Shown here: one piece after another, positions 36,901 through 48,633 of the stretch
How the letters are laid out: each line of letters begins with the position of its first letter
Position numbering within the stretch: position 1 is the first letter of the stretch
Assembly: GCF_001625195.1 (NCBI RefSeq)
Contig: NC_054391.1
Coordinates: forward strand, 4,847,157-4,911,156
Direction of reading: 5' to 3'
From: Drechmeria coniospora
Taxonomy: Eukaryota; Ascomycota; Sordariomycetes; Hypocreales; Ophiocordycipitaceae
DNA length: 64,000 bases
Program-made: the position numbers and the translations under genes
The notes under the pieces: model-generated
Databases searched by the model: none
Seen by the model: only the letters and a program-made list of their open reading frames with translations
Told to the model about the DNA's origin: nothing

Positions 36901-37589
36901 GCTGGATCTAACACTGCCGTGCTGTGACAACGGGCGCAAGGACAGTCTTCTTATCCACGAGCCATTGGAGGGAAGAGTGTCCCTCGATGGCTCTGGAGGG
37001 ACGGAGGGTGACAGGTCGAGCTGGTGCCTCGGTATGGGCGGCCTTCGGACTGAAGATCTCGGCGATGTGATTTGTGAAGTCTGCGGCCGCTGGTAGCGGG
37101 ACAAGGGCGGCCTTGACCCGATGGCTCGCGAGGAGGCGGTGGCGGGCCCGGTGATCTGGGAGGTGATGGGAGGCGCCGCCGCAGTCGTCGTGGACGGCCG
37201 AGATGTGAAGAAAAGGTTCGGTTGGTAGCCAGCCTCGAAGGCTCTATCGACGGACAGCGTTCTACTGTGCAAATGCGATCGGTGTCGTGAGGTGGTGGAA
37301 GGAATGGCTTCGGACGGTTGACCGAACACGAAGCCGCTGGCCGCTGCAGCAACAGCAGCGCCGGTCCCGACGAGCTGTGAGAGACGACCGGTTAGAGGAT
37401 GTGGACAAGGCTCGGCGAAGAGAGCAGCAAAGGATGCAGAGCAGGGGGCAGACGGAGGTGAGGGAAATGGGCCGACATAGAAATGTCGAAGAAAAAAGGG
37501 CCTAACCGTGTAGTGACACACAGCGGAAGGCAAGACGCGGCGCGAAGGGAGGAACAAGAAGCGTAACGTACAGTGGGGACGGACTGCAT
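33928..37589 (-). CDS. Large disordered protein with WDEDF-type acidic motifs, possibly septation/mitotic-exit related
   Basis: Exons 37589-37572 and 37374-33928 give 1,154 aa. The short first exon (MQSVPT) joins to LVGTGAAVAAAASGFVFG across a 197-nt intron with donor GTACGT, a CTAACC branch site and acceptor CACAG. Starting instead at an in-frame ATG at 37557 would keep the intron as coding sequence, which looks unlikely. The protein is mostly Ser/Arg/Pro-rich and disordered. Its middle and C-terminal parts carry two short acidic aromatic motifs, SLDDDFDEDW and AEDWDEDFEF. A predicted helix (HIRELSLLVGDLRRLCCHGREMSMLDGE) and a second one (SLKALVRRAGELRDILSDSIRR) follow. The acidic motifs recall those of Byr4/Bfa1- or Etd1-like regulators of the Spg1/Tem1 GTPase, but I cannot assign it firmly. 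Further undetected introns are possible. Confidence 0.75.
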
Positions 37590-40500
37590 GGTTGCCGAGG
37601 GATTCCTCTACTCGAAACGATTGAGTACCAGGGTAAACATTTCAGAAGCGATGCTGAAGTATGCTCGAAGAGAAATGCTGTGGCATCGTCGTCGGCCACA
37701 AGTTGTTCGGCGAGGAATGCTCGTTTCCTTGCGTGGGGGGGCGTGGCCAAGTAGGAATTCGGAGCGAATGGCGAGGCTCAGCTCGCGAGGTGGAGAGTTG
37801 ATCCTTTGAGCGAAGATCGATGGTCAATGATGGAAGGAAGGGGGGGAAGAGGCAGGAGGTCGGCGGAGAAGGCGAGAGCGGACGTGAGAGAGAAGGGTGG
37901 GGGAGGGAGGGAGAAATGCGTGGAGGAGAAGAGAAGAAGTATGAGCGGCGGGACTGATGACGATGTGGTGCAGTGTTATTTTTGCCCGTCGTGGTGGTGA
38001 GTGTGGGTGGTGGAGGAAAGTGGGTGGGTGGGCGGACGATGGCATGCCCAGAGAAGGAGAGACAGGCGGACGCAGCAAGTGCAAGTATTACCTCCATGCA
38101 CCGACATGGAGATACTTGCTGCTAGTGGTGGTACTTGTAGGTTGGCTCTACTGTAATACCTGGAATAGTACAAAGGTACCAGGTACGGGCGGAGCACACG
38201 TACTGGTCCAGGTCGAGGCCATCAGAGGCTCCGGGATGGGCTGCGGCAACCCGCTGTAAGCTTGGAAATTACGTCGCTAGGCGATATCGGATCGCCGCTG
38301 CAGGGATGGAAGGCTCGCGCTGGGGCCGCGGCACGATCACGATTTTTAGTGCATGGAGCCTCTGGAGCCCCTGGGCGCCATCTCTGCACGTCTGTAGCGG
38401 GCACCATCCATACACCCGCCCATCCACCATCCATCGGCCCATGTACTAGTAGGTGTACGGAGTAGGTGAAGGGTACGTGTACGGAGTGCAGTGTACATGT
38501 ACATGGACGTTTTTCCATCGTCCTCCGAATTAATTACCCAGTATGGAGTACTTGTACATGCACAAGGCATGGAGTACTTGCATGTGCATGTAGTTGCACA
38601 CACCATTTTGATACCTACTTGGTAGGTAGTAGTAAGTAATAAGTACTGTAAGTTTGGAGGTATTACAACCGAGTACAACTACATGTGGTGCTACTCCGTA
38701 CCACTCCCACTACAAGTAATACTTATTCAGTACCTAGTACTTGGGGCATGTGCCGTAGCACAGTGGGTAGAAAGCAGTACTCGGGAATAGCAAGCGTGCA
38801 GGTATAATTTATCATCAGAACTCCGTACTAGGTACTCAGAGTGGAAGTACACTTTCTGGACAAGTTAGTGCGTACGGTACTGACTTTCGTTGCTCCGTGG
38901 CACTTTCAGTCTGCAGTGCTTACGAGCACGAGCAACGAGCAGAACGACCCCGTCCATGCTGCACTCGCTCAGGACAGCGACACAATGTGACAGACAACAA
39001 ACACGGCGGCGCCGGTCGCATGGGAGGGAGGTGTCTCGCTGGACACAGCAACGGGCCGCCACCGCGAAGCAGCGTTCGGGTTATTGCCAGCTAGCAGGCT
39101 GGAACGGCCACCAGGGTCGGTCGGTCAGGTCTCGTGGGCCTCGAGAACTTCGGGTCTCCAGAACTGGCCGTGCCCTAGCGCGAAGTTTTCAAGACGGGGC
39201 TGCGGGTGCGGGATAACAATAAACACACCGCTCCCTCGGGGTGGAAAGTTAATTACCCAACAGCGTGTTGATTGATGCTCACGCGTAGCAATGTGTACGC
39301 CGCATGTTGACGAGACGTCGTTTACTTTCTTTCGCCTACAGATGGATATGCGCATACGCAACACGTCGACGACGGACTGAACGGCGGAGCAACGTACGTG
39401 CTCGTTGCATTGCATTGCATCGGTTGCAAAATGGTCGTATCCTTCGAGACGGAAGTTCTCCTCAACGGCCGTGGCATTGGCCAGCCTGAGCCCTGTGACA
39501 CACCACTGGTTCCTCCCTGAAGCCAAGACCCCTGCGAGGCCCGTCCTTGATGATCAATCCATCCAGCTGGGTGGCTCAGCACGTATTAAAATGCTTGTAG
39601 TTGTACACGGCCACGCCTACATACATGTACAAGTACCATTCCGTACTAGGTTCGAAGCACCATGACAGGTATTGCACTGACTTCAAGTCACGTACAGTAC
39701 GGAGTACTTGCACAAGTATCCGTACCTACCCACGATAAAGCAAGTACCTCAGCAGGTGCATTCGATATCATACTCGACGTACTCGGACGCGTACTGTACG
39801 TGAAGTGCAGTTTTGGTCTCGCCAGCTACATGTAATTCGTACCTCGCCAGGCAAACACTTGATGGATGGATGATGCAGCGCCATGCAATGCACAATGCAC
39901 AGTCGGTCATGTTTTGGATCACCCTCGCGACACGGCACAGACGGCGGATTGGGGGCTCTTCTTGCGAAGCTTGCAGAAGTTTAATTATCGCGACGAGGGG
40001 TGCCAGAAGGTGAACGAGTACGGAGCGTCACACGCAACAGCATGTACTTGCATGCTGTAGCGAGGCGTGGCGCGCCGCTGACTTGTTGACACCGACCCCT
40101 CCATCCATCCCTCCGTCCCTCCACCTCCATCCCATTCATCCTCCCTTCGAAAGACAAGACTCGTCCACCGCAAAGGCTGACTGACCCGGCAACGGCCCTG
40201 CGGACAGCCGACCAGACTCAGACATTCGAGCATGGATGACGCACGTACGCATGCTCGTCCCCAACGCCAAAGGGCTCGTTGGGCGACGGCGGCAAATACA
40301 TGCATGCACTTGCCATGCTGCCAATTAATGTGTTAATTACGTTACCGTATCCTCCCACGCACAAATGAAGGCCGTCGCTCCATTGATGATGCCTGCCGGC
40401 CTGACCCGTGGGCCGGCGCAGCATTTCAGTCCAGATTGCCTGCCATGCCAAGGAGAGAGGAAGGGAGCTTTCTGTGCTCCCAATTCCATCCGCATCAGCT

Positions 40501-41551
40501 GCCATCCTTCTCGCTCGGATTCGACATCTCGCATTTGGGTGGCCCGGCGAGCGAGATCTGCTGCCGTGACACACTCGACTGCCCGGCTGACCCCGGCTGA
40601 CCCCGGCTGGCTGGCACAAGGCCGTCATGATTCCACCGTCCGTTCTCGGACCCTCTGTGGCTTGGTAGCACGCATTGTAATTTGTAGCCAGCCCGTTCAA
40701 GGCACCGGCAGGGAATCTTGAGACCTTGTACTCCGTACTCGTGTACGGGTCATGGTAGGCAGGAGAACGGTGCGTGTGTACATGGGCGTACTTGTACGTG
40801 CATGTGTACTGCGTACTCGGTCGAGTGCTTGAATGTCGACATGAATGCTCGTCATGCATACACCTACATGTAAGTAAGTACTTGGTAAGTGTAAATATAG
40901 CACAAGTGCTCGTGTTACGGAGCATATATGCGTACGAAGTATATTGGTACGCGTCCAGGTACTCCGTGCAGTAAGTACATATGATACGGGTTCATGATGT
41001 ATTCCTCAGGCATGCAACGCCAACTCGACGTGAAATGGCCAGCTTGGTACCTGTACATGCGCCGCCTACAAGGGAGGGATGCCTGCTATTAATATTGGTA
41101 TTCCTGTGCTTGCACGGAGTACATGGAGAAGCACCAGAGCACCACGAAGTCCTCGAGCACGTCGACAATTACGGGTACATGAGTACTGTGCTTGCATTTA
41201 GTAGGGCGATTAATATACGTTGATAGCACCGTGCCACCGCCAGGGCACACCCAGGATATGACCAAGGCTACCAAGGTAGAGTACATGGCAAACACAGTAG
41301 CACGGTGTGCGCACAGGCACCGGCTGATAAGTGAATAATGGATTGTTGACATACTGTATCGTTCGTATCATATCGGATCCCCGTTCTTGTCCCTCTCGAC
41401 AAGGTTCGTGGCCAACGTGCATGCTCGTTTGGTTCGACCCCGCATGGTGTGGCCAACGAAGAGGGCGGACGAACAGGCAGGTCGTGGTGCACGTGCTCGC
41501 TCAAACAGTACTTACATGTACTCCGTACTTGCACAGTAATACGGAGTACAG

Positions 41552-41567
41552 TACGGAGTACTCCGTA
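41552..41567. repeat. 16-bp perfect palindrome TACGGAGTACTCCGTA
   Basis: The two halves of the dispersed word meet here to form a perfect inverted repeat. It lies inside a 70-bp cluster of CTCCGTAC, ACGGAGTAC and GTACTGTAC words (41518-41620). Confidence 0.9.
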
Positions 41568-43158
41568 TATGTACTGTACTTAAGTATTACAGTACTCCGT
41601 ACTCCGTAGATGTACAAGTAATAATCCGGACTCCTCCCACACCTTGGTACACCTAGCTACCCTGGAACGAGCAGTCGGTGGGGATAGAGTTGTTCCAGCT
41701 GCCTCGTGCGCCTCGATGCTGATGAGCAATATCCGAAACACGCGTGCATCGAACTTGACGTATTCGTCACCAGTGGAATCAATATGTGCACTATTCTGTG
41801 GAACACGCTACGCGGCTTCGTCATTGTTGCCCCCTTTCTCCCTGGGTGAAGGCTACGACAGCAGGTGCGTGGACATGTCCGAGCAACCCGAGCACATGCA
41901 CCGTGTGGACGAGAGGCAATAATTGCCATGAAAAACGAACCAAAAAAAAAAAAAATGATATCATGCCAATGCGCTCCGTACAAATGGCGTGCTGGCGGCT
42001 GCAGGCCACTGCTGCTGTCAAGACACGATAGGGGGTATCTAGAAACGCTTGGCTCGGAGGTTCGTTCTGGCAAAGGTGCAGGTGGGATGCTGAGGTGCCT
42101 GATCAGCGATGGTTGACGTATCCCCGTAGGTTCACACATTGCGCAGTGTGCTCTAACGCTGGTGACATGAATTGCGGATCCATGCTTCATATTATAGGCA
42201 GGCACATCGTACCGAGTGTTACGACCTAACCTTGTCCAACCTGGGATGGAAGGAGCAAGGCCGATGGTACGATGATAGGGAAGCACTTCATGTACTCGGT
42301 ACCCGTAATGTACTTACTTTTCTGTTCAACCTCGTAATACTTCTCTGCTCAACCTCGTACTTCTCGAATGGGTGACATGAGAGAGTGCACAGATTGCCAA
42401 TGGGTGTGAGGAACCACCCCTCTTTCCGACCACTTCCTGTGGCCAGAGACGGAGGATGCGGGAGACGTGTCCAGACGATCATGAACATCTCTCACTCACT
42501 GTCTTGCAGCATATCCCATGTCCGAGTTTGGCTGGCAATTGACACGTCGAACTTTGCCCCCCCTTTTTTCACACCGGCTGTGGGCAATTCATTGTGCTCG
42601 GAGTCGGACTGTTCGTAGGTGCACGCACAGATACGGGAGAAGACGGTACGAGACAGTATCTCTCCAGTGCCAGATCCAGATCTGACGGCTGACCGGGCAC
42701 CTGTGCATCCCTCTGTGGGGCTGCGTGGGTAATAGTTTCCAGCTCCAGGGCGAAGCCCACCAACGGAGGCTAGGTGTAGGCATCATTCATGCACATCATG
42801 CACGCGCATGGATGCCGCGATGCTGATTGGAACTACGACAGGCACAAAGCAGCACACTATTCGTCAACGATCGCCGCCAGGCCAACCGACCAGAATCCGC
42901 ATTGGCTCACTGGGCGCATCAGAGCCCTCGCTCTCCCCAACTGCACTCGTACATGTTCTCGTGCTCCGTACCTGCATGAAACGGAATCTACGGTACCGAA
43001 GAAAACCGATGCTGAGCCCAAACGCTTACGAGTACTCTCCATGTACTTGTATGCCGTATACCCGGGTGTATTGATTCGTTGCTGACAGCGTCCTCCCTTC
43101 CTCTGCCATGCTCGCTTTCGCTTGGCACTTGTTCCATACGAAGTTGCTTCTGATGAAG

Positions 43159-43170
43159 CCCCCCCCCCCC
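43159..43170. repeat. Poly-C tract (12)
   Basis: Twelve C followed by TCCCC in the gene desert. Confidence 0.85.
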
Positions 43171-45632
43171 TCCCCACTCCCTGGCAACCCCCATCTTAGA
43201 CAAGTCACATGAGTTCTGATCGAGCCTTCTAATCTAGCGTCATATTGCCCAGCCAGCCTTGGTCGACCTCGGGGAGCTCGTCCGATGCAAGGAGCAAGCG
43301 AGAACAGAAACTCGTTCGAAATAACGTCGCACCGCTTCCGACGCTTCCATCGAAAGCGTGCAGGAAAGCAGGCAGCTTGGTTGGCACGGCACCTGCTGCG
43401 TCCTGAGCGCCGAGCCCCGAAGTTTGAGCTCAGAAGGTTGATGCAGCTCCTGTCTTTCAATGTCGGTCTTCACTGGCCGACTTCGAGTGGCGTGGCGCGG
43501 TGGCTCCATGTATGGTAGGCAATTATCGAGCCATGGGAGCGCCATACGGAAGCACACTTAAACCGACATGTACATGCACGTTCGGAGTATTCCATGCTCG
43601 TGTAACAAATACCACGACTTCAGGCCGCCGCCTTGACCTTTTACGAACGATACGCGGATCGGAAGCGGAAAGCCGACACCCCATCTGCGCTGCAGGTAGT
43701 TAGTTGCAGAGCCTCAACTTGACCGCAGCGTTGACGTTTTTGCAACGAAACGAGCACTGCACATCGGCAAGCATCAGCATGAGTCCTGATGGAAGGAACT
43801 GCCCATGATTCTCACGACTCTGACGGAATAGTTGCCGTGCTTACTCGTGCTCGTTGTACTCCGTACTTGCATCTTGAACATGGCAGACTTGCAAGGACTG
43901 TACTTGCTTAAATTCAATGTAAGTAGGTGTGTGTATCCACCACGCACCGGATCGGGGCATCCACTGGCACACCCACACGCAAGCAACCCTGTTCGATGCC
44001 CTGTATCAGATCAGGCAAAATTTGTCCGGGGATTGAATCCCACGACGAGTAGCAAGGCATTCCGCAGTCTGCACCAACAGTAATTACTCCATACTCGTAT
44101 GGGCTTGAACTTACTCACAGTACTTACATGTGTATGTACTGTACACTTGCACCCATGCACGTAGATTGACTGATAATGAAGCCTTTCTCACCTACAGCAC
44201 TTACACCGCATTATCGTACAAGCATATCCATGAAAAGAGGATGAAGTAAAATTTTCTTCAATTTCTTCCATCTCCATTCGAGTGCTGTGACAAGTACCGG
44301 CTGTGCGGTACAGGCACCTGTTCATGTGCGAGCTTTGGAATGTACTTGTACTGTACATACAGGAGTTGTAGATACGCACGAGTACTGCGCACATGCAAGT
44401 GCATGCAAGTAAGTACACTTGTTTCGTGCTCTTCTGCTTACAAGGTGGACAATACCAATACTATATACTCCGTATTTACTCCGTTCTTATGCTGTATTCC
44501 GCTCTCCGTAACCATACACCAAACTCAGCTGGGTCGTCAAGCACCTACTATATTGTACGTCTTGCGGCCGCAGTTCAGGCCGGTGAGCCTCCATGTTTCG
44601 CGATGCATACACCAGATTGTCAACACGTGCACACGACAAAGTTGTATCAAGTGCTTACCGCTACGCGGCACGACGCGTCTTACCGCATTGAACGTGGGCA
44701 ATGTCTCGATTGGCTGCTGAGCATCGAGAAGCCGTCAGCCGCGAGCGAGCGGACCCTTTCACCGCATGTGGTATCTTCCTACGAGGCCCTCTCGTTGAAC
44801 TCATATGCCCCAACTGGGAATCAACCAGGTCCCGAGTTGACCCGTCAATGACGAATCGAACACTCTTACATCTTGGCATCCTCACAAGTCTTGGGGGTGC
44901 CAAAAGCTTTCTCTGTACCTTGATATCATGCACTTGTGCATGCATGTATCGGAATGTATGCAATCTCCATGAAAACCGGGCATTAGATCCTGGCGGACAG
45001 GTTCGTGTAAGGGAACGGCATCGCCAACGTGAATTTGTTTGGCAGAGCTGAACATGACCATCTAGATCACAAGGTTCGACGAGTATAGATAGAATTATCA
45101 AGTGATTACCGTACCATACTCGTGCCAGCCAGCGGTCCTGTTGTGGAGGCTGTGGAGGAACTGCGGAGGAATACGAGTCGGCGAGCAGGTACAGAGTATT
45201 ACAGCAAGTATGTGCCGAGCAAGGAAGTACTGTACAGTACTTACGGTACCTCAGTAAGTGCACTAAATGTAAGCACTCCGTAAGTAATACTGCTAGTCCT
45301 TAGTGTATTAACATCCTTCTACGCAACGTAGGGGCAGTGCCGAACCTACTTTATAGCACTCCGTACTGGTGCATTTTCCCGCCTACCGGCCCGGAAGACT
45401 CCGCACCGCCCAATCGAAAGAATCTCTAACGCATGGTGGGGCACAACCTCATGTGTGCCCGAGCAAAGGAGATCGAAACGAGCGAGACCGTCGCACCACC
45501 GAACCGAGGCCTGCCACCACGATACCTGCTGCGCCGATCCGCCATCGCAGAAGACGACGCGCAGACGAAGCTCGATCAGCGTACGCCCCTGCAGAACACA
45601 GCTCCGTCCGGTCCTGGAAGGCAGCAAGCACG

Positions 45633-47993
45633 ATGGACGCCGATATCAAAGCCGTGCTCCCCAACATCGACCCTGTCGTTTCAGACTACTCTGTCGGATA
45701 CCTGTCCCATGCTTCCACCCTCTGGTCCGACGATGATGACCCGTCCGGGACTTCTCCTCTCAACGAGGCTGCCGCGGTGATAACGGAGCTGCTCATCTCC
45801 GCCTCCGGAAACCCCAATCCTGCACGAGAGGAGCAGATAAAGCTGTTGGTCGACCGCTGGGTCGACAAGTACACCCAAGCAAACGGCGGCGAGAGGCGAG
45901 GGCCAGCGGCCGTCAAGCGGCTGGATCAGACCATTCAGGTCAGCTCTCAGCGGAACATGTCCTCGACCCTGGCCGTTGCCACCGGCGGTGTCGACCTGGA
46001 GGCGGCCAACGTGCGCAAGGTCGAGTCCAAGGTGGACCGCAAGAAGCTCGAAAAGGCCGAGCGAAAGATTGCCGCCAAGCAGCAGAAGAAGACATTCAAG
46101 ACGGTCGAGTACGAAGCGTCGAAGCTTCTCGACCTGCCGGAGAGCACCCAGTCGTACGAGGAGTTTTACATGGCCGTGAACCCGTTGCAGCTCGGCAGCA
46201 CGGGTGCCAGCAAGACCAAGGACATCAAGCTCGACAGCATCGACGTCTCCATCGGCGGCCTGCGCATCCTGACCGATACGACCCTCACCCTTGCCTACGG
46301 TCATCGTTACGGTTTGGTCGGCAACAACGGTATCGGAAAATCGACACTGCTGCGGGCCCTGTCGAGGAGAGAAGTCGCCATCCCCACGCACATTTCCATT
46401 CTTCACGTCGAACAAGAGGTGCGAGCCCCCGAGAGCCTGCCCGCTTCCTCCGCTCCCGCTAATCGTCATGTAGATCACCGGCGACGACACGCCCGCTCTC
46501 CAGGCTGTTCTCGATGCCGACGTGTGGCGCAAGGTGCTGCTGAAGGAGCAGGATGTGGGTCATGCCGGCGACATGGTGCTGTTGCTAGACGTCGCTGACA
46601 GAGGCAGGAACTCATCGCCAGCTTGGCAGAGCTCGAGGCCCGCCGTGCCGCCCTTGCCGATACCTCGGCCGATGCCGCCAAGCTCGACCTCGAGAAGGAG
46701 GCAAAGGATGGCAAATTGGGAGACATTCAGGGGAAGCTGGCCGAGATGGAGTCGGACAAGGCAGAGTCGCGAGCGGCCAGCATTCTCGCCGGCCTCGGCT
46801 TCTCGCCGGAGCGGCAGCAGTTCGCCACCAAAACGTTTTCTGGCGGTTGGAGAATGCGACTTGCGCTTGCCCGAGCCTTGTTCTGCGAGCCGGACCTGCT
46901 GCTCCTCGACGAACCGTCCAACATGTTGGACGTTCCCTCCATCACCTTCCTCTCCCAGTACCTCCAAGGCTACCCCAGCACCGTCCTCGTCGTCTCCCAC
47001 GACAGAGCGTTCCTCAACGAGGTCGCCACAGACATCATTCACCAACATTCCGAGCGCCTTGACTACTACCGCTCGGCCAACTTTGACTCCTTCTACGCGA
47101 CCCGAGAGGAGCGGAAGAAGGTGGCCAAGAAGGAGTACGAGAACCAGATGGCCCAGAGGGCCCATCTCCAAGCGTTCATCGACAAGTTCCGCTACAACGC
47201 CGCCAAGTCTTCGGAAGCGCAGTCTCGCATCAAGAAGCTCGAGAAGATGCCGGTGCTGGAACCGCCCGAGGCCGAGTACAACGTCAAGTTTCGCTTCCCC
47301 GACGTCGAGAAGCTGTCACCGCCCATCATTCAGATGTCCGAGGTTTCCTTCGGCTATTCCTTGGACAAGCCTCTGCTGAGAGATGTGGAGCTCGATGTCC
47401 AGCTCGACTCTCGCATCGGCATCGTCGGCCCCAACGGCGCCGGCAAAACCACAATCTTGAAGCTCCTCGTGAGCAAGTTGCAGCCGCTGAAGGGCCTGGT
47501 TTCGTCGCACCCCCGCCTTCGGATCGGCTTCTTCGCCCAGCATCACGTCGACGCTCTCGACCTGACGACGAGCGCCGTGAGCTTCATGGCCAACACCTAC
47601 CCTGGCAGGACGGATGAGGAATATCGGAGACAGCTGGGAGCGTTTGGCATCACGGGAACGACAGGCTTGCAAAAAATGGGCCTGCTGTCCGGTGGTCAAA
47701 AGTCGAGGGTCGCCTTCGCCTGCCTCGCCCTGACCAATCCCCACATTCTCGTGCTCGACGAACCTTCCAATCACCTGGACATAGAAGCAATGGATGCGCT
47801 GGCCGAGGCCCTCAACGAGTTCCAGGGCGGTGTTCTCATGGTGTCCCACGACGTAACCATGCTGCAGATGGTGTGCACCTCGCTCTGGGTGTGCGACGGC
47901 GGCACCGTCGAAAAGTTTAATGGCGACGTGCAGCAGTACAAGAAGAGAATATCCGCGCAGGCCGATGCAGCCGGCGTCGTCAAGGCGCACTAG
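45633..47993 (+). CDS. GCN20: ABCF ATPase Gcn20
   Basis: Exons 45633-46418, 46474-46554 and 46608-47993 encode 750 aa, almost the same as yeast Gcn20 (752 aa). An N-terminal helical region (1 to about 195) would bind Gcn1. The first ABC cassette has Walker A GNNGIGKST (230-238), signature FSGGWRMRLALARALF and Walker B LLLLDEPSNMLD. A linker of about 80 residues separates it from the second cassette, with GPNGAGKTT, LSGGQKSRVAFA and ILVLDEPSNHLD. There are no membrane segments, as usual for ABCF. Gcn20 works with Gcn1 on ribosomes to let uncharged tRNA activate the kinase Gcn2 during amino-acid starvation. The start is the first Met of the family alignment. Out-of-frame ATGs at 45433 and 45450 lie upstream, and the frame opened at 45433 overlaps the start. 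Beta-tubulin follows 640 bp downstream on the same strand. Confidence 0.95.
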
Positions 47994-48633
47994 GGTGCTC
48001 CGTACATCAACAAGCATAGTGACTTCTGCTCTGCAATTACGATCCTGCTCCTCGCCTCTCGCCGTGATGAATGAGCTTCCCTGAGACGTTGTGTACAGTC
48101 TATTACTGTGGACGCGAACTGGCCGCCCGCTACGGTATGATGAGCTCGAGACGAGCCGCTGCGCTTCCAGGAGCACCCCTGGATTCCAAAGAATCTGACG
48201 GCACTCTGACGGGAATTTGGCATCATGTAATCTGCACAATGAAGTTATCGGCAACGAGCAATCATGGGCAACGAGTAGCCAATTGTGACAATTGTGACAT
48301 GAAGCAGCAAGGTGAACTGCCGTTTGCCTAACCTCCAGAGGTCGCACTATTTGGCAGACACCTTACCCTTTTCGGCGTGCACGGACCAGGATGTAAACAA
48401 GCGAGAGTGAGGGGCCCGCACCTTCCCGAAGTCGTGGCGGTGAACCAGCTCAATGCCAATTACTTACTTACGTGTACGGAGTACGGAGTACCACGTCCAA
48501 CAAAAATCAACACTACTCATCCTTGACTATTCTCTCATCCTCCACCACACAAGCCCCGAGTGTGAAGCTTCCGCGACCTCTTTCGACCATCAGGCACCAA
48601 TACGTCCGTCAACGACGACCATCAACTACCAAA
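47994..48633. other. Intergenic between GCN20 and beta-tubulin
   Basis: This 640-bp stretch holds the GCN20 3' end and the beta-tubulin promoter. The last 130 bp are a pyrimidine/CAAC-rich leader of the type common before highly expressed fungal genes. One TACGGAGTACGGAGTAC word lies at about 48474-48490. Nothing coding is supported. Confidence 0.6.

Larger units (their letters stand above)
37590..45632. other. 8-kb gene desert rich in GTAC palindromes
   Basis: I find no supported gene in these eight kilobases. Frames up to 235 codons (for example 40218-40925 and 41657-42286 minus) are low in sense and rich in Tyr, Thr, Cys and His from the GTAC/TGCATG words. Clusters of TACGGAGTAC/ACTCCGTA lie at 38440-38720, 38820-38880, 39600-39790, 40720-40980, 41510-41620, 43850-43930, 44090-44160, 44340-44480 and 45220-45370. 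There is an A14 tract (41942-41955) and a C12 tract (43159-43170). The left edge (37590-38000) is GA-rich and likely holds the promoter of the disordered-protein gene. Confidence 0.65.

Noticed and set aside
44020..44050. GGGATTCAATCCCC on the minus strand, resembling a tRNA T-arm
   Set aside because: No matching acceptor stem, D-arm or anticodon arm at the right spacing.
47316..48347. 343-codon minus-strand frame opposite GCN20
   Set aside because: Antisense shadow of the second ABC cassette.
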